A stretch of DNA of 37,500 nt. Origin: Zygnema circumcarinatum (Eukaryota > Streptophyta > Zygnematophyceae > Zygnematales > Zygnemataceae). The first letter of the stretch is position 1, and the number at the start of each line of letters is the position of its first letter. The stretch covers positions 1,459,408 to 1,496,907 of the forward strand of contig CM074815.1 in NCBI GenBank assembly GCA_037447605.1. Direction: 5' to 3'. The notes below the pieces were generated by a model that was given only the letters and a program-made list of their open reading frames with translations, was not told where the DNA came from and searched no databases. Shown piece by piece: positions 1 through 11,000 of this stretch. The position numbers and the translations under genes were made by a program.

Positions 1-1587
1 TTGGAATCGATACCCACCCTCCATCGGCTGATTTTATTTTTGCGAAACAAGGAAAATGATAACCCGTCACCCCATTTTGAATATCTCGCTTACCTGAATT
101 TCTTTTCACGCGTGCGGTCAATCGCAGCCGTCGATTCCATCGCAAATCGCAACACGGCAGATCACTATTTGATCTGCAGCCAGGCTCGGTCACAGCGAAT
201 GGCACGTGCCCACGTATCCCGCCAAAGTCGCCTCAAAAGTTGTTTCGTACAAATGTCGTACGGTCGCTACTTTGAAGAACCCAAAATTTCGTACATTGAG
301 AGCTTGGACCAATCAAAATTTTCCACGTTAAAAATGTAACACGTGGCACCTGTTGATTGGCTGGGAGCTAACAATGACGAGATCTCGGGCCGATCGACGC
401 GCGCACTCGCAGGTGCGATTCGGCTTTGACGGGACTCGTGGGCGCTTTCCATTCGCTAAGATCGAGCCCGGCTGCAGATCGAACGGTGACCTGCAGTGAT
501 GCGATCTGCGAGGGAATCGACAGCTGCGATTGACACACACGTGTGAAGGACGGACACAGGCGAACAATCTCGTGGCGGACGGATCTTCCACTTCGAGCGG
601 ATTCGGGCTGGCAGATATTTCTTTCCCTCAAAAAAAAATTTCAGCTAGGCGGGATACAGTATTCAAAATGCAGTGACGGGGTATCATTTTCCTTGGTTAG
701 CAAAAATAAAATCAGCCGACGGAAGAAGGTGGGTATCGATTCCAAAAAGGTGTGAAAAAAGCATTTTCCGTTTTTAATCCCTTTTGAAATCTGCCCGGCC
801 GGGAAGGGGTGTTTGGATCCAAAAAAGGGGTGGAAATATCACTACCCTTTTTTTTTGAGGGAAAGAAATATCTGCCAGCCCGAATCCGCTCGAAGTGGAA
901 GATCCGTCCGCCACGAGATTGTTCGCCTGTGTCCGTCCTTCACACGTGTGTGTCAATCGCAGCTGTCGATTCCCTCGCAGATCGCATCACTGCAGGTCAC
1001 CGTTCGATCTGCAGCCGGGCTCGATCTTAGCGAATGGAAAGCGCCCACGAGTCCCGTCAAAGCCGAATCGCACCTGCGAGTGCGCGCGTCGATCGGCCCG
1101 AGATCTCGTCATTGTTAGCTCCCAGCCAATCAACAGGTGCCACGTGTTACATTTTTAACGTGGAAAATTTTGATTGGTCCAAGCTCTCAATGTACGAAAT
1201 TTTGGGTTCTTCAAAGTAGCGACCGTACGACATTTGTACGAAACAACTTTTGAGGCGACTTTGGCGGGATACGTGGGCACGTATCCATTCGCTGTGACCG
1301 AGCCTGGCTGCAGATCAAATAGTGATCTGCCGTGTTGCGATTTGCGATGGAATCGACGGCTGCGATTGACCGCACGCGTGAAAAGAAATTCAGGTAAGCG
1401 AGATATTCAAAATGGGGTGACGGGTTATCATTTTCCTTGTTTCGCAAAAATAAAATCAGCCGATGGAGGGTGGGTATCGATTCCAAAAGGTGTGAAAAAA
1501 GCATTTTCCGTTTTTAATCCTTTTTGAAATCTGCCCGGCCGGGAAGGGGTGTTTGGATCCAAAAAAGGGGTGGAAATATCACTACCC
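1..1587. mobile_element. Nested foldback (long inverted repeat) element, cut by left window edge
   Basis: Bases 1-638 are the near-perfect reverse complement of 848-1485; paired positions sum to 1486. The spacer 639-847 is repeated in direct orientation at about 1388-1587, so the terminal unit occurs at least twice in the window, plus partly as its reverse complement at 1-98. The right terminal unit ends in a run reading aaatatcactaccc. Each 640 bp arm is itself a diverged palindrome: 938-1150 resembles the reverse complement of 1153-1365, centred at 1151.5 with matching ccaatcaa/ttgattgg. I see no transposase. Long terminal inverted repeats suggest a non-autonomous DNA transposon, perhaps Mutator-like or Foldback, but the left end and target-site duplication are outside the window, so the class is a guess. 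Short open frames here are mirror images of one another, not genes. Confidence 0.75.
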
Positions 1588-1965
1588 AAAAATAATTTAA
1601 CTTTCCAGACGTTTCTACTTTACCTTTATCGCGGGTCACTTTTCTGGGCGGCGACCTCGGACTTACCGTACCGTACCAGTACGGTATGGAAAAGTTTCGG
1701 TCGGAACTCGATTTCAGTAAAACACCGTTATCCAATCTCCAAAACCAATTCCGTATTACGTACTTTTTTATACTGTACGGTAAGTCTGAAGTCTGAAGTC
1801 TGAAGTCTGGAGTTTGTGGACTCTGAAGTTACCGTACTGGTATGCCTTTTTCTTAAAATCTTTCCTTGTTCAAAAATTTGAATTCGATCCCTACGGATTT
1901 TTACGGATTCGCCTCTTTTCAGAGTCGAAATCCGTAGTGAGAAAATTCTGCAACCGGAAACTGAA
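1588..1965. repeat. Repeat-rich tract with short inverted and tandem repeats
   Basis: Immediately right of the foldback element. The motif ttaccgtacc and its reverse complement recur near 1664-1685, 1776-1785 and 1829-1845, giving potential small hairpins. A tandem tctgaag unit repeats three to four times at about 1784-1810. A second small hairpin pairs ctacggattt (about 1891) with aaatccgtag (about 1928). I see no coding potential. It may be a separate MITE-like fragment. Confidence 0.45.
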
Positions 1966-2052
1966 AACATGACATCAACATACGTCATTCAGTTTACAAA
2001 CCTCCCCTACTATGAAAGGGAGGCCAGTGGAGAGATCTGTGTGGTGAATGCC

Positions 2053-2166
2053 ATGGCCGGCCCCGAGGCTGGCCGGGCGCCTCTCCCCTGCGGAGACCTT
2101 CCTCTTCTCCAACTATGGCGACGGGAGCTTTTACTCAGTGCTTCTTCCGCGTACCTCTCTCTCCTG
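2053..2166 (+). CDS. Possible 5' coding exon of the SDR gene
   Basis: ATG at 2053 opens 38 codons ending at a GTGGGT donor (2167) in phase 0. The peptide begins MAGPEAGR and ends with a hydrophobic stretch LLLSASSAYLSLL, which would suit the membrane or targeting N-terminus common in plant SDRs. A phase-0 acceptor (gcgcag, exon from 3182) reads 13 codons in frame into the SDR ATG at 3221, giving a 349-residue protein. This is inference from phase and composition only. The 1 kb intron and a lack of recognisable homology keep confidence low. The rest of 1966-3220 shows no other supportable gene. Confidence 0.3.
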
Positions 2167-3220
2167 GTGGGTGTAAAGCTTTGGGAATGCCTAATCTTCA
2201 TACAGTATTCGTTGGTGCTCCATACCTTGTGGGAATATGCAGAGGCGTAGAGCTGGTGGGCGGTGAAGGAGAGAGAATGAATGTTATTCTCTTGGTTTTG
2301 AACAAGGAGGCCGCCTTCTGTGCAGGGCGCTGCCGAGGTGGCGGAGGTTCCAGTTTCGAGGATGGCTCGCTCTGTTCGGAGGATGTTAGGCGCACTGCGT
2401 GAGGTGAGAGGAGCATACGACGAAACCAGATGTCGTCGTGCGTGCTTTGGAATAGGGATGATGTTTTGTTTGCGGAGATTGTTCAATTTTATTTTCAGCG
2501 TTACTGGAATTGTCAGTTAGTATTGGAAGTATCTTGCATTTCAGAGTGCAATCACTTGAAACACGGGCAATTTTTTGAACGTCAGCATTGGTTGTTACTA
2601 CGAACGTCATGAATTACGGCCTACTCGCATTCTCGGATAAGTTTGTTGAATTTATAAGTAGCTGAATAACTCACGTTGGCAATGCCATCAAACGGACAAA
2701 GGCAACTTCAGTGCATCAGCTTGATATACAGATGCTGAAATAATCGTCCTATATTTGTGAAAAAAACTAAATATTTCCGTAGAAACAAATTCTTCTACCT
2801 TCAAGTGAAGGACTTCTGAAGAGAACATCTTCACTTTATAGTAACTCTAGTCCTTTTGAACCTTGGCCTCCGTAGTGTGGCTTGCGGGCAATGGGGCGGG
2901 TAATCCTGCTCGAAAAAGGTTCACACAATAAATGAAGGTTCACCAGCTTCCCAGTAATGGGGTCTTTTCATATTTTTGTTTAAGAAGCGCAATTTTATTG
3001 CTCCTGCTACGTTTGATCACACAAAATTGGAGGCCATGTGACGCCATTTGGTTATTGAAACGTAATGAAATTGAGTCTTTGGAGATACTTCTGGTGGTCA
3101 AACGTCTCTTCATAACACCAAAACATCAGCAGCATGCTGATAGCCTTTAGTATGTTTAATGCCTTTTGGTAAGTTGCGCAGGGGAGCTTATCATCCAATA
3201 GGCAAAGCGAAGAAAAGTGT

Positions 3221-5685
3221 ATGTTTGAACGGCAGGAGAAATTGGAGGGAAGAGTGTGTATTGTAACGGGCGGAAATGCTGGTCTCGGCCTTGCAACAGC
3301 CATGGAACTCGCAGCAGCAGGAGCTCATGTGGTTATCGCCTGCAGGTGCGGACGTTTCCGTCTGAATTGAGTGCAACCAAACTGAATGAAGAACAAACGA
3401 TTAAGTTAGAGGCAATTGAGAGAGGACGTAGAGCCTGTATATCAGTACTTCAGGAATTTCACAGGGTGAAGTTCCTTGAACGTTGAGAACTCTGGAAGTA
3501 TTAAAACAAACTCAGAATACGTGCAGGTCGCACAAGAAAGGACTGGCGGCAGTGGAGCACATTTTGAAGAATCCAAAAGTGAATTCAAACAGAGTTGAAC
3601 TGATGGAGCTTGACCTGGCCTCTCTGCGGAGCGTTCGAAACTTCAGCATGCAAGTGGCCAACATGGGACTGCATCCGCAGCGTGAGTTCCATTGCCTATC
3701 TTCATATTGGATAAAGCTTATCCCAAACTTGGAATTCAAAACTATTTGAAGACTACGAAATGCTTTCACAAGAGACGGTCTTCGAGGCTTCGAGAAAATG
3801 AAACTTACAAATGTCATCAGCCTCCCGATATCTTCTATCTCTTTATTTTTCTGTGGAAACAGTGAGAGTATAAGGCATGGTGGGAGGGTATGGTAGGGTG
3901 TTTTAGTGCTTGTCAATAATGCGGGCATCATGGCACCACTCAAGCATACAATCACCCGTGATGGCTTTGAAAGTCAATGGCAGGTGAGCATCTGTGTTTG
4001 GTGAGCTGTTCCTTATCTCTGCTGGAGAGAATGATGGAGAGTCCCTTATTGTTACAATAAATTTTCAAAGTAGTGGGAATCTCTTTGATAATTCACATTT
4101 GCAATAACCAAGCAAGCAGGTCGCGAGTAATTATGTGGAAAAGTTGGTGGGCTCCCCTAGGTGAAACTTTTAGCACACTTTCTGCTCACTCAGCTTCTTG
4201 CAGACCTTCATGCGAGCCGGCTGACCAGCCGTAAAGAGGGTGGGTCTGCTATGCTTTGACCAGAATGGTGAAGTTGACGATCAGTCATTACTACATGTGT
4301 GCTTTGCCCCAGGAGTGGAATCAGCAGGCGATGCTGCCTCACTTGTAACAGAACTAGCCGCTTCCAGGAACTTTTCACTTCCTGATCACCCCTTAGGGAG
4401 TTTTGACTTTGGCTTTGGTATGCATGTAGATGGACCGTTGCGGGTCGTGAATCTGACATCCATGACGCACCATGGTGGCCATCTTTTCTTTGACGATTTA
4501 AATTTTCAGAGGAAGTACCGTCCTTTTGCAGCCTACGCTCAGGTGATTTGATTGTTTTCTTGTTGACATGCATTTCAATACGATTGTTTGTTGCTGATCT
4601 TGGCTGCTATAAAATACGAAGTCGTTGTTTACCTGTGAGTATACATAAGTCTTGATCTTGACGTTGGTACATGACTTTTCTGCCGTTTTTGATGCAGTCT
4701 AAGTTTGCAATTGTTGTGGCAACTCGAGAGCTGCAGCGACGGAGAGGCAATGTTGTTGCGGTATGTTTTTAATCTACGCCTTTTGTTGTCTTTTGTTCCA
4801 GGAAGCCTTCCTTGTAACTTCTCCATGCGACTATTTGCTTTGAAGAATATTCTTACACTGGGGCTTGTCTGCAGGTTAGCGTTCACCCAGGACTGGTAAA
4901 TACGGAATTGGCCAGGTGCTCCCTCTCAAAGGAGGCCATTTAGGGTACAGGACCTTGATAGAACCAAACCAGAGTGCCCTGCAAAGTTCAGCGGGCCGAG
5001 ATGAAGGGCGTGAAGGGAATTTCGGACTCAAACTTACTGATTCTTTTGACATTCTGGCCCGTCTCTTGCAGGAGCTTTTTTGACAGCTGCGTTCCTGCTA
5101 TAATGCAACCGCTCCTTCGTCCTCTCTTTCCTGTGCTTCTCAAGACGCCGAGTGAGGTAAATACTTCTGAACATCCTTCTTGTGCGAGGTAGATGCGGGA
5201 AGCGTAGAAGAATTCTACGAGTCAAGTGGCCTTCTGCAAAAATTGAATCGTATTGGCCAGTAAGAGGCAGGAGAGCTTGAAGAGCTTGCGGTAGCAACTT
5301 CACACGGTAGTGGAAGGCTTTGCATAGAGAAGTCATTGTTATTGCATGTCATTGCGGGGGATGTTGTGCAGGCATTGCAGACTGTGATGTGTGCCATCAC
5401 CGCTCCCCCGGAAGCCGTGTCGGGAAGGTTAGCTAACTCTCTTCCCTTCAAAGCCGGCGAACCCCTAGTCTTACGATCTGTGGCGTCTCTGTTTACTGCC
5501 GTCGACATGCCTTTCCCTACCTTCTATGTGAAGCTTTCTCAATCAGTAGGAGATCCCCGTGCTTGTGCTTGAATATGCTCAGATACATGGCAGACGGGAG
5601 AGTGCAAAGGTGCTCCCGGAGAGCTGAAGACGAGCGCTTGGGAGAACGCCTGTGGGAAGTTGCTCTTGCCTCTGTGAGAGCTTAA
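3221..5685 (+). CDS. Short-chain dehydrogenase/reductase (SDR), retinol-dehydrogenase-like
   Basis: This encodes a predicted NAD(P)(H)-dependent oxidoreductase; the substrate is unknown. Ten phase-consistent exons: 3221-3345, 3527-3681, 3907-3983, 4161-4239, 4430-4542, 4698-4760, 4875-4915, 5072-5156, 5372-5427, 5583-5685, giving 298 residues. Classical SDR motifs lie in the right order. These are the cofactor loop TGGNAGLG (16-23), NNAG (97-100), the active-site Ser in NLTSM (156), the catalytic Tyr and Lys in YAQSK (181 and 185), and HPG (208-210) followed by a Thr that usually contacts cofactor. Length and order match DHRS/RDH-type and FEY-like plant SDRs, a family resemblance from recall. 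The C-terminus contains [10 protein letters not shown], like the last helix of that group. Start 3221 is the first ATG before the Rossmann fold, but an upstream exon (2053-2166 plus 3182-3220) could extend it. Confidence 0.88.
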
Positions 5686-8019
5686 AACAAGCAATAAACT
5701 TGTTAGTGTTCATATAGATTTTGAGATCTTTAGTCATTGAAATGGTTACTGTTTGGTCTGGTTAGTGCATTTTTGTATGCGTGACTAAGAAAATCATATT
5801 ACTTTGATTGGAACGTAGTTTTATTCTGTACCTAAAACAGAAGAAGCACTACTTTGTATATATAGGTCGAGGTGGTGAGAAGTACTTCCTGTTTTCCATT
5901 TCTGTTGCAGCATCAATTTTAAGAAATAAAAAACCCAGGACGAAATCTTGTTAGAATCAACTCATCAACTTTCATGTAATTGGTGACACGTTTTTAATCT
6001 TTCACACAATCAACTTCGGACTGTCGGTTTGGATTAGTTAGTACAGGTTTCTCTCTGGTCCCCAAGAAAGCCCTACTCTTAAACCCCACTTGATGGATGA
6101 GTGCAAGAGCTGGCAAAAATCGAAACATGAACTTTTTGGCACGGGTCATTCGTTTCCTATACAGTACGGGTTCTAATTTCATTTCTGAATCCAAATACGT
6201 TTCACTACGAAATACGAAATCAATACATGCTTGTCAGCGAAATAAGTGACAGTGAACTAAAGAGCACTTCTTTGAAACAAATTTCATGTCAATGTCTTCA
6301 AGTTTGAAACACTCTACTGGCTCCAACCTCCTATTGGCCTACCCATGTGTTCGCTTCGTTATGACTCAATAGTGGAGCTGACTTCAACACAACACACAGT
6401 TAGGGGTTTTATGGACTGAGCAACTTTTTCTTCCATTTTTAGACTCATGACTGAGCCAAAAGATAATTTGATCATTGTTCGACATGGAAATTCAATCAAG
6501 TTCAAGAAACTAGATTTTCATCCAAAGTAAGTTTTTGGAGGCATTCAGGGTTTTTAAGGAATGGCATTATAAGCATCAAGTTGGTCTACAAACATCCGCC
6601 GGTTCTCACAGAGACACGTGGACTAATCAATCTGCTTGTGTTCAAACTCAACCTTCCTCAGCTCGCCCAAACCACACCGCGAACATTGAACTGCTGCAAA
6701 ACTGCCAGCTTGGCACCAAAAGGTTTTCAATTACATTAGAAGTAGCCATCCTTTTTTTTATCCATGTCAGCAATAACCACAGAGGAACTCAAGATGAACA
6801 TGAGCAGGAGTCCCACCTGCTTCCTCAGCCTGAGCGACGTCACGCCTTGGCTTCTCCCACTCCCACTCACATTCCCTCTCCCTCTCTTCACCTGGCAGGC
6901 ATTAAGCCCAACAGACAATGGGGAATGGAAATGGAAATCATGCATTCCATGGAAATCATTCCAAAAGCAGCCCCAACGGAAGCCCAGCCAAGGGCCTGGC
7001 TGGGGAAACTGCCAAATGCAGAACTGCCAGGAGTGGGGCACCAAACTGCATGGAGCGCAGGTGTCTTATTTCGGAATTTACTCCTTCTGCAGCACCAACG
7101 AACAGAGGCTTAGAAGGCGAATATTTGAGGCTTGAGCCTGAGCGAATCAGCATGTGTGTCCAATATGCACTTTTTTCTCACGTTGCACGTTGCTGGTTCA
7201 TAGAGATTTTTTTTTCCCCTTCCTCGTGCATGGAACAGTGAGGCTGTTTTAAAAAAGCAAAAGGCTCCATAGCCACGTAGCTTACACGTATGTGACATGG
7301 AGAGAGGCGCAGCTTGAACAGAGTGCAGAACTGTCGTATCGCATCATCGCCTGAACATGCAACCAACTGAAACGGTTTTACTCATAGATACGCTGATGAG
7401 TGTCGGTTCATCAACAGTAAAAGGATAAGTACAAGGATGGCCTCCTACAAACTGCTACCTCGGTACACCTCGCTCTCCCCTCGTACTGCGGGGCCCTTCT
7501 GACAATCCTGTTCTGTCTGGACAGTATGAAAGCCCTAAACGCTCAGACGATATGCTCTGCTCGTGAAGTGAGTCGAAGCAGCAGCTCCATGCCCTCTGGA
7601 GAACAACCTCCGCTGGCATTATAAACAGCTCCGCGGCAAACGACCGCTGAAAGCAGCATAGAGTCACTTTGTTCAGCAACATCACGAGCATTTGGCAGTC
7701 GAAACGTCCATTATTTTCACTCTAAACGCGAAAGCAGCCTAACTTCAGCGCAAAACTGTTCAAGTGGGTACCCATTTATTTCAGGAGCAAAGTCATGGGA
7801 AGTGAATGTTTTGCGTGAAGTTTTAGGAGGTCAGAAGCACGACGCCAGTTTTTTCAAGGAGATAATAGCTATAGCTCCACTTGCTTTGAAAAGACATGCT
7901 CATTTCCAGAAGTCAACATCCATCAGCAGATGTGTGTTATAGCACTTACCATCGGAAAGCATGAAACGTCTTCTCATGTAGAAGAATAGAATAGACCTCA
8001 CCCTTCATCCTCAGCACTT
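5686..8019. other. Intergenic region, no supported gene
   Basis: This contains the SDR 3' UTR at its left and the 3' UTR of the minus-strand SET gene at its right. A 192-codon open frame at 6535-7113 (+) starts with ATG, but all three frames of 6760-7140 are partly open, the composition is Pro/His/Gln-rich, and I see no domain, no splice context and no familiar motif. I treat it as a chance open frame or a non-coding transcript. Nothing else stands out. Confidence 0.5.
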
Positions 8020-11000
8020 TCAGTTCATTGTGCCTCTACATCTGCACAAACCGCTCCCCAGCTTTCATGTGAACGGGCGTGCCTTGAAAGCAAGTTGTTG
8101 TGAAGAAGACTTGCAAGCTAACAAATCCAACATCCAAGCTGCTCAGACAGCTCCTATAGGTGGACTCGCCCTCATGCAAAGGGAGGAATGGTGCCTGCAG
8201 TCGGCTTTGTTAGGGACAAAGGCAGAAAACTCGCACACCTTTCAGCCCCACAATGGCACGGAATCTTGCACTCTTCCAGTGGGAACTTGTAGTCATATGT
8301 GAGCTCCTCACCCGGCTGAATGGCTCGCTTGGAGTAAATGACCACACGCTTGTGACCATCTGCAGCGATGATCTTTGTGTAGCAGTTGGGCTACATAACC
8401 CCCAGGAAATCCAAACCATCCCAGCCCTGAGTTCAATCCTCCATATGAGAGGGGAAAGGGAAGAGGGGGGGGGGAGGGAGAGAGAGAGAAAAAGAGAGAA
8501 TGGGGAAATCGGAACGAGGAAGGGAGAGTAAAGGCAACTTGCGAAGAGCTCACTTCACAAGAGTGATTGATGAAGCGTGCGAGGCCGCCCTTCATCGTTG
8601 CGTCGACCTGCAGCATCCCAAAGGCCCGGCTTCTCGATCAGAAAAGGGAAAAAAACACAAACACACGGATTAGCTGCTATTGCAGGAGGAGGGGGCAATG
8701 CGTACCACCACTTCATCATCAATCCGAAAGAGGTAGCTGCTCCCAAGGCCTAGCTTCTCGTACCGCCGCTCCCGCATGTCAGACACCTGCAAGAGAATGG
8801 ACGAAGGTGGAGAGCGGCACAACAAGAACTATCACTCCTTTGAATGTCAATGTCTGACGACGTCTGCATGCAGACATAAGATCTTGGCAGTTCAGGACTG
8901 CAAACCCCACAGGAGGAAGCAGGAAGCAAAACATACCGGCCGCCTTATCAGTTCCCCCGTGTATTCTATGATGAACTCATCCGGTTCCACACATTCCACT
9001 GCGAGTAATCCCCATCCATGGATACGACTCCGTTCAAACTTGAGTCGCTTCTTTCGAGCCTGCGAGCATGTTCAAAAAACACCACTCACTTCAATCATCA
9101 GTATAGCAAAGAAAAAGCATCAGGCAGAGTCAACGTGTCCTTGTTCCCAACGAAGAATGCCAAGGCTATCATTTACGGAGGATGCAAAAGGATGGCTGTT
9201 GGCGTTCCCAGCTTGACCTGATAGGAGAGAACCGTACCTTGAGCACACTCAATTTGAGCAGGTCAGAGCCCTCCATAGCAACCGCCAACTGGCGATGCAG
9301 AGCACGGTGAGTGCGTGCAATCTGCAGCCCTCTCCCCTCACTCCTGTTGCCCCCTTCCCCCATCTCTGCAGACTCTTTTCCAAGAGGAGCATCCATTGTA
9401 ACCTGACTGAGATGCAGTGCTGCCTGAACCTGCTCCTTCATCTTCTCCCGCCAAACCCACCCGTCGGAGGAGGAGCGAGCACATGAGCCCCCCATGTCCG
9501 CTTTGCCGGCAGATTTATTTTTACGCTTTGAAAGGGCTTTGCGTGAAGGAGGATACCGTTGGGAGGCTGGAAGGGAGGGTTGTACGGCAGCGGGAGTGAA
9601 AGATTCTGGGTTTTCCTTTGGGCCAGCAGCAGGCAAAAATCTCGACTGCGCTTCTTTTTCTACTAAGCGTGCAGCTTTCAGGGATTCAACTACATCGCCG
9701 AAAATGGATTCCAATCGGAACTTCGGCTGCTTGTTGGGCCGAATACTGACAATTCGAATCTCCTTCCAGAGCTTCTTCTGAAGAAGCTGTCAGAGAATGA
9801 CAGCATGGCTAGGTGTCAGCTTGACAGAAGCTACAAAAATAAATTCTAAGTAGTCAGCAAACACAGATGATGTAGAGTCTGCAGAGGTTACAATGCAAGT
9901 ACTAGCAATTTCATAAAGACTGATAGTAGAGTCTCTTACCTCTTGGAGACGTTTCTCCAGTTCCATCGTATCCGTTAGGCCACTCCACCATCCTTTAGCT
10001 GGTTGCGAAATGTCTGGCAGTTGCTCCACTTTGCTTGCAGCACTTGTTTCAGGACTGTCAGTATGAGCTCTGAGTTTGCTATCAGGCACTTTGAATTCGT
10101 CCATATTGCTCTTAAGAGAACGATGATCCAAAAAGTTGGAGCAGCTTCTTGTCATTCTCCTTTGTATGGGCCGTTCAAAAAGAGTAGATTTGGGACCTTT
10201 CCGTGCTACCCCTTCCAGCAACTCCCCTTGGAGACGGTCATTGTCTACCTCCCCAGACAGAACAACATTCTCAACTCCTGCGTCTGAGGCCTCTGCACAA
10301 AAGACCTTCACAAACTCTTTCTGACTTCTGACATGAGAGGAGTCAAAGCCTTGTACATGCACGTCCACAAGCCCCACTGCCTGCTCCGACTCATCCGACG
10401 CATTTAGTCCGCTAGTCACCACCGACTCCAACACAAGACCATCCGTTACAGTGAGTTCAAATCTAACGGCATCTCCTTTCGCCTGTAACTCTGTCTCATC
10501 TTGATCATCCGACGCTGCAGAAACGATGATGCATGGCTGCAGGGGAGCCTCCCATGGTGTAACTTTGAGATTATGCATAGTCATGTCGGGGACCACTTCT
10601 TTGCCATCAGTCTGCTGATTCACTTCTCTGACAATTTCATCCACATGTACTGAAATGGAGGGTCTGGATTCCTCTTGGGGCGTCTCGTAATCCATATCCC
10701 TACCGACTTCCTCATCATCGCTAGTTATCAGATTGACAGCAGAACCGTTTCGTTCATCCAATGTGCCCAACCCCTGCCTGCCGGATGGGCTTGGAAGAGG
10801 GTCCACCGTCGGGACTGTCACCTCCTGAGGGTCGACTTCATCCACCTCTGCACGCACTGCTAGTACAAGGGCTGCTTGAATGGAAATGCCTCTCTTCCCA
10901 GGTTCAAGGGGCTCCATCTGCATGCCTTCAGCAATGCATGGAAACCCACATTCTTCATGGGATGCGCTCAGGGTGTCTCCATTCGTTTCTACGTCCTGCA

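Noticed and set aside
267-1219. Identical short protein frames on opposite strands (e.g. 267-452 minus and 1034-1219 plus)
   Set aside because: They exist only because the DNA is a perfect inverted repeat; no domain or codon signature is seen.
2010-2486. 158-codon minus-strand frame
   Set aside because: Basic, Ser/Arg-rich shadow composition, no motif, and it overlaps a better plus-strand exon candidate.
6535-7113. 192-codon plus-strand frame
   Set aside because: All frames here are partly open, there is no recognised domain, and its composition resembles untranslated plant sequence. Kept only as a note in the intergenic entry.
8200-8239. Read-through of the SET exon past CGAER into ASFLPLSL
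   Set aside because: A GT donor after the Arg codon and a short last exon (8041-8020) restore the expected post-SET ending CRGTMN.
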